DNA of 45,654 nucleotides from a virus: the IMG/VR virus record IMGVR_UViG_3300020005_000011, positions 1 to 45,654 of that record; one strand, given 5' to 3'. Below the pieces are notes generated by a model, which was not told the origin of the DNA, searched no databases, and worked only from the letters and a program-made list of their open reading frames with translations. The position numbers and the translations under genes were made by a program. This document shows positions 32,479 through 39,084 of the stretch, in pieces; position 1 is the stretch's first letter, and each line of letters starts with the position of its first letter.

Positions 32479-32518
32479 ATATATAAATTATTAGAGTAAA
32501 ATATAAACGGAGGAAATT

Positions 32519-32695
32519 ATGCCAGAAGAAGTGAAACAATTGTCTTGCCGCTGGTGTCGTCGTCCCTTCCGTGAAGAAGAAACGATTGAAAAGATAGGCA
32601 ATATGCTGTTTCATCAGCAAGGCTGTGTCGAAGCTTGGAAAGAATACTGCCGGCATGAACAGGGGGGTAAGAAGCCGAAGCCTGATTCCAGTTAA
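32519..32695 (+). CDS. Treble-clef-like zinc microprotein, 58 aa
   Basis: CRWC (residues 10-13) and FHQQGC (about 33-38) give a CxxC...HxxxC site, as in small treble-clef or LIM-like fingers. GGAGG lies 5 nt before the ATG at 32519. It is the only plus-strand member of a three-gene family; the others are at 33467 and 33669 on the minus strand. The coding DNA is more G+C-rich than most of the genome. Confidence 0.7.
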   Translation: MPEEVKQLSCRWCRRPFREEETIEKIGNMLFHQQGCVEAWKEYCRHEQGGKKPKPDSS

Positions 32696-32710
32696 TCGGG
32701 CTTATTTTTT
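32678..32710 (+). terminator. Terminator at the convergent junction
   Basis: AAGCCTGATT (32678-32687), loop CCAGTT, AATCGGGCTT (32694-32703), then A and six Ts. It overlaps the end of the zinc microprotein and would stop rightward transcription where the two arms meet. Confidence 0.85.
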
Positions 32711-32907
32711 AATTTCTTTATCCAGGACTCTAAAATATTTAAAATCTCCTGATTCAGCTCAATCTGCTTTTCCATCCCATCAGAAAGTTTATTGACTTCA
32801 TCAATGAGCTGATTAATCGTTTCAGCAAGCAGTTTTAAATCTTCATTTAAACCAGTTTTGTGTATTTGAGCACCCTCGCCAGTTTCAAAGTCAAGTTTGT
32901 TAATCAT
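32692..32907 (-). CDS. Coiled-coil small protein, 71 aa
   Basis: MINKLDFETGEGAQIHKTGL followed by a long amphipathic helix (LAETINQLIDEVNKLSDGME, then EILNILESWIKKLKN). It overlaps the previous gene of this operon in an ATGA junction. Possibly oligomerises. Function unknown. Confidence 0.6.
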   Translation of the reverse strand: MINKLDFETGEGAQIHKTGLNEDLKLLAETINQLIDEVNKLSDGMEKQIELNQEILNILESWIKKLKNKPD

Positions 32908-33116
32908 AATATTCTCTCCACGAAATTGTTATTATATTCGTTTCGTTTCCATTTCTTTGGGTCGAACTTCTCCTCAGGAAATTGGCCATGCCATTTTCCT
33001 AAACCGCACTGACTGCAAAGTTTAGGCTTATGTTGAGTCAGCCTTGCCCAATAATCAGACAGGGCTGTGTTTTCAATATTGCGGCAAGCGGGATTTTCAC
33101 AAATGTAAAGGGGCAT
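32904..33116 (-). CDS. Small zinc-ribbon protein, 70 aa
   Basis: CENPAC near the N-terminus and CSQCG in the middle (about residues 34-38) form a Cys4 ribbon. MPLYICENPACRN is reminiscent of small zinc proteins seen in other phages. It overlaps the next gene by 4 nt in the leftward operon. Confidence 0.6.
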   Translation of the reverse strand: MPLYICENPACRNIENTALSDYWARLTQHKPKLCSQCGLGKWHGQFPEEKFDPKKWKRNEYNNNFVERIL

Positions 33117-33117
33117 T

Positions 33118-33246
33118 TTATTTAATTATTTGATTTATTCCCCAAACGCATATCGCGATAAATCCCCAAAAGAACAGCAATGTTAAAAATAAACAGCCAA
33201 TTCCACTACCGATTATTTCTAATATATCTTTGTCATTTTCATTCAT
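33118..33246 (-). CDS. Small membrane protein, 42 aa
   Basis: MNENDKDILEIIGSGIGCLF followed by LTLLFFWGFIAICVWGI, one transmembrane helix. Its start overlaps the upstream gene stop (ATGA). The longer reading in the same frame (starting about 33384) lies in the neighbour's region and is not supported. Confidence 0.6.
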   Translation of the reverse strand: MNENDKDILEIIGSGIGCLFLTLLFFWGFIAICVWGINQIIK

Positions 33247-33443
33247 GGTTGCTTTGTTATATGAATTGAATAAATAGTCCAAACTAAAGATACAAAAATC
33301 CAAATCGGAAAAAACCAGTCTAAAAACTTTTCCAGTTTTGGATGGTTGGCGGAATACCTTCCAAGAGCCATCGCTCCATAGCAAATCGCAAAAATTATAC
33401 TGGCGAACAGAATAGAAACAAAAAGTTTAAGCCAACTAATCAT
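33243..33443 (-). CDS. Two-helix membrane protein, 66 aa
   Basis: MISWLKLFVSILFASIIFAI and a second hydrophobic stretch WFFPIWIFVSLVWTIYSI with a polar loop between. Coupled to the next gene by ATGA overlap. No family known. Confidence 0.6.
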   Translation of the reverse strand: MISWLKLFVSILFASIIFAICYGAMALGRYSANHPKLEKFLDWFFPIWIFVSLVWTIYSIHITKQP

Positions 33444-33466
33444 AGATTTATTTTAAAAATAAGTCG

Positions 33467-33676
33467 TTACTTCTTGTGAAGTCCCGACAAGTCTCTGATA
33501 TCCTGCTGTGCCTTCTCCGCCTGTTTCCACGCTTCCCGGAATGTCAGCTTAGAGTATCGGAGGCAATCCGGATCGTGAAAGACAAGGTCACCGTTCATTA
33601 CCGCTTTCTGGTTAGGCTCAATGATTTTACCGCAGAATGAACAAACAACCGGCACGTCAGGAGTGTCCTCAGCCAT
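33467..33676 (-). CDS. Treble-clef-like zinc microprotein, 69 aa
   Basis: CSFCGKII (about residue 12) and VFHDPDC (about 32-38) give CxxC...HxxxC, like the proteins at 32519 and 33669. The rest is a charged helix ending DLSGLHKK. ATG 33676 overlaps the upstream gene's stop by 8 nt. Paralogy with its neighbour suggests tandem duplication. Confidence 0.65.
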   Translation of the reverse strand: MAEDTPDVPVVCSFCGKIIEPNQKAVMNGDLVFHDPDCLRYSKLTFREAWKQAEKAQQDIRDLSGLHKK

Positions 33677-33845
33677 CGCTCTGCTCCTTTTTATCTTCGG
33701 GTTTACGCAGCCGATCGGCTTTCTGCCGCAGCGAGTGCCATTCCAGAAAACAATCGAACTTGTGAAAGACGTACATGCCGAATCTTTCGACTTCCTGACC
33801 GGGAGTGATTCGTTTCGCACAGAAATCACAAATCACAGTCGGCAT
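33669..33845 (-). CDS. Treble-clef-like zinc microprotein, 58 aa
   Basis: MPTVICDFCAKRITPGQEVE with CDFC at 6-9, then VFHKFDC at about 27-33, and a basic helical tail. GGAGG lies just upstream of the ATG. Same CxxC...FHxxxC plan as two other proteins here. G+C content is above the surroundings. Confidence 0.65.
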   Translation of the reverse strand: MPTVICDFCAKRITPGQEVERFGMYVFHKFDCFLEWHSLRQKADRLRKPEDKKEQSDG

Positions 33846-33855
33846 AAAACCTCCG

Positions 33856-33957
33856 TTAGGTATTCTTATGCAACAGCGAGAGGTCTCTAATGTCCCGCAG
33901 TATCTCTGCGATCCAGTTAGTCAAGCGGTTCCTGCGGATTCTAAGCGTGATAATCAT
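33856..33957 (-). CDS. Small basic protein, 33 aa
   Basis: MIITLRIRRNRLTNWIAEIL and a short tail. GGAGG lies 11 nt before the ATG, and the ATG overlaps the stop of the upstream 43-aa gene (ATGA). Arg-rich and helical. May be a genuine micropeptide. Confidence 0.5.
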   Translation of the reverse strand: MIITLRIRRNRLTNWIAEILRDIRDLSLLHKNT

Positions 33958-34085
33958 TGTTTTCTTTTCCTCCATTTATTTGTTGATACCTGCCAGATTA
34001 AGTTTAGAAAGGCTCTAATGAAAATTAAACTAAAAAAGGAAACTCCCATTCCGATAAAATATGAATCTAAATCAAAATGCCACAT
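33954..34085 (-). CDS. Small membrane protein, 43 aa
   Basis: MWHFDLDSYFIGMGVSFFSL followed by IFIRAFLNLIW and a basic tail KWRKRKQ. The stop overlaps the next start in an ATGA junction, which supports both ORFs. Confidence 0.5.
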   Translation of the reverse strand: MWHFDLDSYFIGMGVSFFSLIFIRAFLNLIWQVSTNKWRKRKQ

Positions 34086-34091
34086 AAATCT

Positions 34092-34274
34092 TTATTCTTT
34101 TATATAGTAAATGCGACCGCCACAATTATTGCAAATAATGTAATACCTTTCGTCTATTGAAGGATAAAAGGTCAGCGACAGACCAAGCCCAGGACTAGAA
34201 CAATGGCAGGTTCTCACTTTTTCATACAGGTCATTTCCTCGGTTATAAAATTCAATCTTTTTAATTGTTTTCAT
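34092..34274 (-). CDS. Small zinc-binding-like protein, 60 aa
   Basis: CHC at residues 23-25 and CNNCGG near residue 48 form a possible Cys3-His site in MKTIKKIEFYNRGNDLYEKV and the following residues. Coupled by ATGA overlap to the 43-aa ORF upstream. Function unknown. Confidence 0.6.
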   Translation of the reverse strand: MKTIKKIEFYNRGNDLYEKVRTCHCSSPGLGLSLTFYPSIDERYYIICNNCGGRIYYIKE

Positions 34275-34402
34275 ATAGATATTCCTATCCCAAATCCTAA
34301 AATTTCTAAATAAATTCCTAGTTCTGAACCTAAACTAAATTCAATAATTTTGAATTGCTTACATTCGTTAAGGTCAAAGAAATAACAATAAAATAAAATC
34401 AT
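34271..34402 (-). CDS. Small hypothetical protein, 43 aa
   Basis: MILFYCYFFDLNECKQFKII followed by a hydrophobic glycine-rich end. Starts right after the previous stop and ends overlapping the next ATG. This continuous packing supports it although nothing in the protein is recognisable. Confidence 0.45.
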   Translation of the reverse strand: MILFYCYFFDLNECKQFKIIEFSLGSELGIYLEILGFGIGISI

Positions 34403-34621
34403 TTAATTTAACAAAATTAAAGCGTGACGTTCTGTCATTACAGGTTGAGGCATACATTGCAATCTATTGAGCTTGTCGTTTAAGAGCCTGATTGATTCAG
34501 ACTGCAACTCATTGACCTTAATGAGTTTGTCGTTGATAGTGGCTTGCATAATCATAAAGACGCTCATAAGAGCCATCCAGAAGAATGCGGTGAATATTAA
34601 TACTAGAGTGGTTTTATTCAT
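34403..34621 (-). CDS. Membrane-anchored small protein, 72 aa
   Basis: An N-terminal transmembrane helix (TLVLIFTAFFWMALMSVFMI) followed by a cytoplasmic or periplasmic coiled coil (ELQSESIRLLNDKLNRLQ). Its start overlaps the stop of the 59-aa gene upstream. No family recognised. Confidence 0.6.
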   Translation of the reverse strand: MNKTTLVLIFTAFFWMALMSVFMIMQATINDKLIKVNELQSESIRLLNDKLNRLQCMPQPVMTERHALILLN

Positions 34622-34797
34622 TCGAGTATAACTTTAGTAGATTTAGTCACGACACGTTTAAGTTCGTAAACGCCGACTTCGCCGTTACCTAGATTTTTTG
34701 GATCTTCATCAGCATAAAATAGATGATTGTTAATAGGTTGTTGTTCCTTTTCGACAAAAATAATTTGAGGAAATTTATGGGTTGTTTTATTATTCAT
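34618..34797 (-). CDS. Small hypothetical protein, 59 aa
   Basis: MNNKTTHKFPQIIFVEKEQQ, then YADEDPKNLGNGEVGVYELK and a beta-type end VVTKSTKVILE. The start overlaps the upstream gene by 8 nt and the stop forms an ATGA junction with the gene downstream. It looks like a small beta-strand protein of unknown role. Confidence 0.6.
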   Translation of the reverse strand: MNNKTTHKFPQIIFVEKEQQPINNHLFYADEDPKNLGNGEVGVYELKRVVTKSTKVILE

Positions 34798-35164
34798 GTA
34801 GTTTAGGTAATTTTTCCTTTAATTGTAAAATAATTTTCTCCATTCTTGATCGATAATATGCGTCGAAGTCAACGTATCCAAGTTTGTCTTTTTCATACAG
34901 TCGATATAGCACAGATCTCATTCTCGTTGCCGGTGATTTGATTGTATCATATTTATCAGTTTCATATTTAGGTATGTCTTCTATTGAGATTAATGAATCA
35001 CCTTCTTGAAAAATAAACCAACCAAATTTGTTTAATAGTTTGAACAATTTAAGTTTAGTCTCATCATTGACTTCTTGTGTAGAAATTCTGATTCCAATGC
35101 TGCCATCAACACGAGTTGAAAGACCTGTTATAAAGCATTGCAATTGTAATAGATCTTTATTCAT
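34790..35164 (-). CDS. Conserved-type phage protein, 124 aa
   Basis: The region ITGLSTRVDGSIGIRISTQE with LNKFGWFIF, and the end SPATRMRSVLYRLYEKD, match a pattern I recall from many small phage early proteins of unknown function (a beta half followed by helices). It starts just after the polymerase stop. No enzyme motif seen. Confidence 0.6.
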   Translation of the reverse strand: MNKDLLQLQCFITGLSTRVDGSIGIRISTQEVNDETKLKLFKLLNKFGWFIFQEGDSLISIEDIPKYETDKYDTIKSPATRMRSVLYRLYEKDKLGYVDFDAYYRSRMEKIILQLKEKLPKLHE

Positions 35165-35166
35165 AG

Positions 35167-37380
35167 TCAGAATATTAAAAGCTGTCCTTCACTGACTCGT
35201 AATCTTTTAGGTATATTTGGTATGCCATACAATTTTAGCCAATTGACAGAAGAATGTGATGCTTCTAATATTCTAAGCAAAGGAGGAAAAATTTTATTAT
35301 TCCAATAATAATGCCGGTCAAATTCTTCTTTAAAATTTTCTTTAAGAAGAAAGATTTTAGATTCATTATTAAGAACAACATATTCTATTTCAGAAGATTC
35401 TAATTCTCCCTTTTCATCAATAATTTTTTTAGCCAATCTTACATGTGGAGCATTAGTCTGAACATAGTCATTGATGTTCTTTCCTAATTGTGTAGAGATT
35501 TTTAATTCATCAAATGTAAATTTATCATTGTTGATTTTATTAAGTTCTTGGCTTAGAAATCCTCTAATCTCAGATTCTGCATAGTCATCTAAAACCATTT
35601 CAATTAATGACCTTTGAGACTTGAGAACCATTGGTAAAGTCGCCTTTTTTGCTATCTCTAATCCAACAGCTTTGAATTGATCAGATTTTGCAACAGTCTT
35701 ATTTTCAATATTAACAATCCTGCCTGCATAGGTCTTCTTATTCACCAGGATCATTTCTGAGAACAATTTTTCATATTTAAGAGTTATATATACTTCATTA
35801 ACATTATACTCACTCAGAGTGAATTTGATCTTCTTATGGTATTGAGAAAGGACATCATTTATATCTAGTTCTCTGTCTGATTTGACGAATATTGAGTCAG
35901 TGTCACCATAGATTGTTTTAAGTCCATTAATATTGTCAAAATAATCTTTAGAAAATTTTAACAGCCATTGTCCTGTCAAAGTGATTGATTTTGCAATGTC
36001 TAATGAGTAGTATCTTAGTCCATGGTTTCCTAAGACTCCATAGATTGAATTCGACAATTCTTTAACAATGATTTCATTTGCTCTTGCTGTTTTAAACTCT
36101 TCAGTGTTCATTTTGCCATGACCGATTAAATCTAATCTTAATCTTTTATATGACTGTCTTTCTTCAATGAGCCTTCTTACAACCTTTGAAATTATAGATT
36201 CTTTATCTTTGCTGAAATATAAATTAGTTCCTGGATTTTTTATTCCACTGTCAGATATTGTGTCAAAGCCAAGATTGAAAGTCATAATGATTGAAGGATA
36301 AAGGCTTTTAAAATCAAAAACATAAACATTCTTGTGTAGACCAATATCTGGATCAAGAACAAGACCACCTGCATAAGGGTCCTTTCTGACTTCTCTTTTT
36401 GAAGGACAATAGATTTTATTAAGATGAGCTTCTTTTAAAATCATTGAATCAAGAATTTGAGAGACATAAATCCCTGCAAAGTCTCTGATTAAGCATTTAG
36501 CCATTGAGCATTCTTTTCCAATAAGGTCAAATATTCCAATCTTATCATCTAATTCTTTAAGAATATAGACATCATTTAAGTTATATGCTTTAAGTTCTTC
36601 TTTAGTCATGTTAATAATTTTTCCTTGAAATTGAATTTTGCCTTTGTTTAAGAACTTCTGTGCTATATTTTCTAGTTTATATGATTTTAAAGAAGCATCT
36701 TCTTGAAACAATCTTTTTAGTCTTTTAAGCATGTCAATTTTTGCCAATTTTATCCAGTCAATGAATTTTGAATTATTGTATACTTGCCATCTCATTTCAA
36801 GATAAGGAATATCAAATTGGTCAATATTCCAGCCTGTTACGACGTCATATTTTCCAAAAAGATTCTGAACTTTAGAGAGGATAATATTTTCATCTCCATT
36901 AAAATAAAATTCATTTCCATTATTGTCAACTGCTCCAAAGGCTATAATCTTGTCATGTCCAATTTCAATTCTCATATTAGAATCATCTGTTTCTATATCG
37001 AAATAGAGAATATCATATTTGTCATCAACATCAACATCATTGTCAACCATAAATCTTTTTGCACTATGCAAATCAGCTTCAAATGTTTCAATTTTATATT
37101 CTCTTAAAATCTTAACTAATGTTCTAGAGTCAGACCAATTGCTTCCTTCATCTTTGTCTGCATAAAGCTTTGTATATTTTTTTCCATCTTCGACTTTAGA
37201 CAATACTCCTGACAATTCTAACTTATTTTTAAATTTAATCCAATCTTTAGTTAAGATGACACAATACCACATAAAGTTTGTAATGACAAATTTTTTTCTT
37301 ATATCATTGTCTTTATATGTAAAAATCAGATCATTTCCTTGGCTATATGCATTTCTTATCTTTATATCATTTATTGTCAT
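35167..37380 (-). CDS. Family B DNA polymerase, 737 aa
   Basis: Complete PolB signatures. The 3'-5' exonuclease has FDIET (127-131), NIDQFD (185-190) and YNLND (266-270). The polymerase has DFKSLYPSII (356-365), KELSNSIYG (440-448), YGDTDS (491-496) and KKTYAGR (about 560). ATG 37380 overlaps the hydroxymethylase end by 14 nt; a start 54 nt upstream lies wholly inside that gene. It is compact for the family and follows the nucleotide-modification genes in the same operon. Such polymerases must accept modified dCTP if the modification cassette works as inferred. I see no protein-priming insertion with confidence. No primase or replicative helicase gene is evident in the window. Confidence 0.95.
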   Translation of the reverse strand: MTINDIKIRNAYSQGNDLIFTYKDNDIRKKFVITNFMWYCVILTKDWIKFKNKLELSGVLSKVEDGKKYTKLYADKDEGSNWSDSRTLVKILREYKIETFEADLHSAKRFMVDNDVDVDDKYDILYFDIETDDSNMRIEIGHDKIIAFGAVDNNGNEFYFNGDENIILSKVQNLFGKYDVVTGWNIDQFDIPYLEMRWQVYNNSKFIDWIKLAKIDMLKRLKRLFQEDASLKSYKLENIAQKFLNKGKIQFQGKIINMTKEELKAYNLNDVYILKELDDKIGIFDLIGKECSMAKCLIRDFAGIYVSQILDSMILKEAHLNKIYCPSKREVRKDPYAGGLVLDPDIGLHKNVYVFDFKSLYPSIIMTFNLGFDTISDSGIKNPGTNLYFSKDKESIISKVVRRLIEERQSYKRLRLDLIGHGKMNTEEFKTARANEIIVKELSNSIYGVLGNHGLRYYSLDIAKSITLTGQWLLKFSKDYFDNINGLKTIYGDTDSIFVKSDRELDINDVLSQYHKKIKFTLSEYNVNEVYITLKYEKLFSEMILVNKKTYAGRIVNIENKTVAKSDQFKAVGLEIAKKATLPMVLKSQRSLIEMVLDDYAESEIRGFLSQELNKINNDKFTFDELKISTQLGKNINDYVQTNAPHVRLAKKIIDEKGELESSEIEYVVLNNESKIFLLKENFKEEFDRHYYWNNKIFPPLLRILEASHSSVNWLKLYGIPNIPKRLRVSEGQLLIF

Positions 37381-38170
37381 ATGAATTGAGCCATTTAGCA
37401 AATAAAAATTCATCAGGAATTTGGATAAAATCATTTTTTCTTAAAAATTCTACTTCATCTGAATTTAGAATTTTAGGACATTTTAAATCTTCAAATTCAT
37501 CTTGACTTATAATCTTGTCAAGCATTTCAAAATGTTTAGAATAAATATGAAAGCTGTCTACAATATGATAATAATTTCCTATAAGCAAATCTAAATAATC
37601 ATTTTTAAGAGTCATATAAATCATTTCATGTATGAAAGAAAAACAAGGAAGATCAGAAGCAAGACCATAGATAGCATCTTGGCTTCTCATATGAACTGAC
37701 ATATTAAGTTTATTGTTTCGAATTCTGAAACTTAAAGCAATTGTGCATGGCAAATCAGCGTCTTTTGACAAAACATGGTCTTTGTTTAGTATAGAAATAA
37801 TCGCTCTTCTTGAATCTTTATCTTCTTTTAAAGTTTTAATGACATAATCAAATTGATTATTTTCTCCAAAGATATACTGTCCATAATTTGAATGAATTAT
37901 TCCTTCTTTATTTATCATATCTTTCCATAACTTTGCGTGTTCTACAATGCTTAAATCAAATTTGTTTCCATTTAAGTACCATAAAAATTCCTTTTTAATA
38001 TAATCTAAATTTAATTTTCTTGATTTGAAATTAATAAACCTGTAATATGAAGGAAATTCAACATGAAAATTTTCAATTTCTAATACTTTAAATCCTCTTG
38101 GAGAAACCAATTTTCCTTGAGAATAAAGGTTAGTATAAATGATTTTAAAAAATATTTGTTGTTCACTCAT
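37367..38170 (-). CDS. Deoxycytidylate hydroxymethylase-like (ThyA family), 267 aa
   Basis: ThyA-fold features: EFLWYLNGN, DSRRAI (phosphate-binding Arg pair), catalytic Cys in DLPCT and HMRSQD. The asparagine that selects dUMP in ThyA (E. coli N177, in LPFNI) is aspartate here (GLASDLP), as in T4 gp42 dCMP hydroxymethylase (Asp179). The base after the catalytic Cys is Thr (PCT), as in gp42 (MCT), where ThyA has His; HSNYG resembles the gp42 SNYG rather than ThyA PVYG; SFHIYSKHF resembles SLHVYSRHF. I therefore infer conversion of dCMP to hydroxymethyl-dCMP with methylene-tetrahydrofolate. It overlaps the kinase fusion upstream (ATGA). A dCMP methylase or unusual dUMP enzyme is the alternative. 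Confidence 0.78.
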   Translation of the reverse strand: MSEQQIFFKIIYTNLYSQGKLVSPRGFKVLEIENFHVEFPSYYRFINFKSRKLNLDYIKKEFLWYLNGNKFDLSIVEHAKLWKDMINKEGIIHSNYGQYIFGENNQFDYVIKTLKEDKDSRRAIISILNKDHVLSKDADLPCTIALSFRIRNNKLNMSVHMRSQDAIYGLASDLPCFSFIHEMIYMTLKNDYLDLLIGNYYHIVDSFHIYSKHFEMLDKIISQDEFEDLKCPKILNSDEVEFLRKNDFIQIPDEFLFAKWLNSYDNK

Positions 38171-39084
38171 AAAGATTTTTTAATTTGTTCTGCATAATCA
38201 ATATATGAAATACCTGCTCGAGAGACAAAGGATGGGTGCCAAGCACTCGATAAGGCTTTTGTGAAGTCGCTCGTCGCTCTGAGAGCGTTTAAAATAGAAA
38301 AGCTGTTAGTACCTAAAGCTATAACCTTCTCGATGTGAGGCAGATTAATTTCTTTAAGCAATGCTTCTCTATTCTCATTTTCAGTAAAATCAAGCTTTAT
38401 TGCATTAGTAATTAATGAACTTTTAAGAATTTCTAATCTTGTTAATGCTTTGAAAAGAACCAAACCTGGTTGATTATGAGAAAATGGTGCTAAAGGTTCA
38501 ATCAATGGCCTTCCATACTTTTCTGCTACAAAAAGATATTTTGCATTTCTCAAATTTCCAATAATTCGATAATTCTTAGTCATTTCAATATCATAAGCAT
38601 CTGGCTGCATGACAAATTCTTCTGCAACTCTTTCTATATTGTCTCCAATTTTATATCGAAACCAAGTCAACAAACTTGAATTAATTTCTTTTTCATAATT
38701 ATTAAGTATTAAAGGAATCTCTTCATCTTTAGAAAATTCTTCATTGTCTGTCTTGAATCTCTGTCTGATTTTATAAACGTCATCATAGCAATAGATGTTA
38801 AATGTATTTAAGCTAAGGCAAATCATTTCAATGACTTTGGTATTTCGAAAATCTAATTGCGATTTTTCTCTTTTAACTGGTCCGTAAACATTTTCATCTA
38901 TGTAATGCCTGTCAAATATTGTTGGAACTTTAGCATTGTAAAGTGAATCAATATAAGATTTGTACATGTCTTGATAAGGTTTAGGATTTGAAAATTTAAC
39001 AATTGGCATTTTAAATTTTTCTGACAAGAATTTTGCTAATGTTGTTTTACCTGTTTTATTTTCTCCTGTAATTATTATGTTCAT
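38167..39084 (-). CDS. Nucleotide kinase fused to UDG-like domain, 305 aa
   Basis: Residues 1-150: a P-loop kinase with GENKTGKTT (7-15) and IFDRHYIDENVYGP (about 56-69), the DR-x-VYGP element seen in phage thymidylate or dNMP kinase-like proteins. Residues about 170-305: a uracil-DNA-glycosylase-superfamily pattern, with YLFVAEKYGRP (compare FVGExPG), SLITNAIK, KVIALGTNS and AWHPSFVSR (compare the HPS motif). The Glu of motif 1 and the HPS are kept. The fusion is unusual. In the operon it sits between the glucosyltransferase and the hydroxymethylase, joined by ATGA overlaps on both sides. The kinase may make hmdCDP; the UDG-like part might remove unwanted bases or bind DNA. Confidence 0.75.
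   Translation of the reverse strand: MNIIITGENKTGKTTLAKFLSEKFKMPIVKFSNPKPYQDMYKSYIDSLYNAKVPTIFDRHYIDENVYGPVKREKSQLDFRNTKVIEMICLSLNTFNIYCYDDVYKIRQRFKTDNEEFSKDEEIPLILNNYEKEINSSLLTWFRYKIGDNIERVAEEFVMQPDAYDIEMTKNYRIIGNLRNAKYLFVAEKYGRPLIEPLAPFSHNQPGLVLFKALTRLEILKSSLITNAIKLDFTENENREALLKEINLPHIEKVIALGTNSFSILNALRATSDFTKALSSAWHPSFVSRAGISYIDYAEQIKKSL

Noticed and set aside
33621-34107. Plus-strand ORFs in the 33.6-34.1 kb region
   Set aside because: They oppose coupled minus-strand genes that have zinc motifs and strong ribosome sites.
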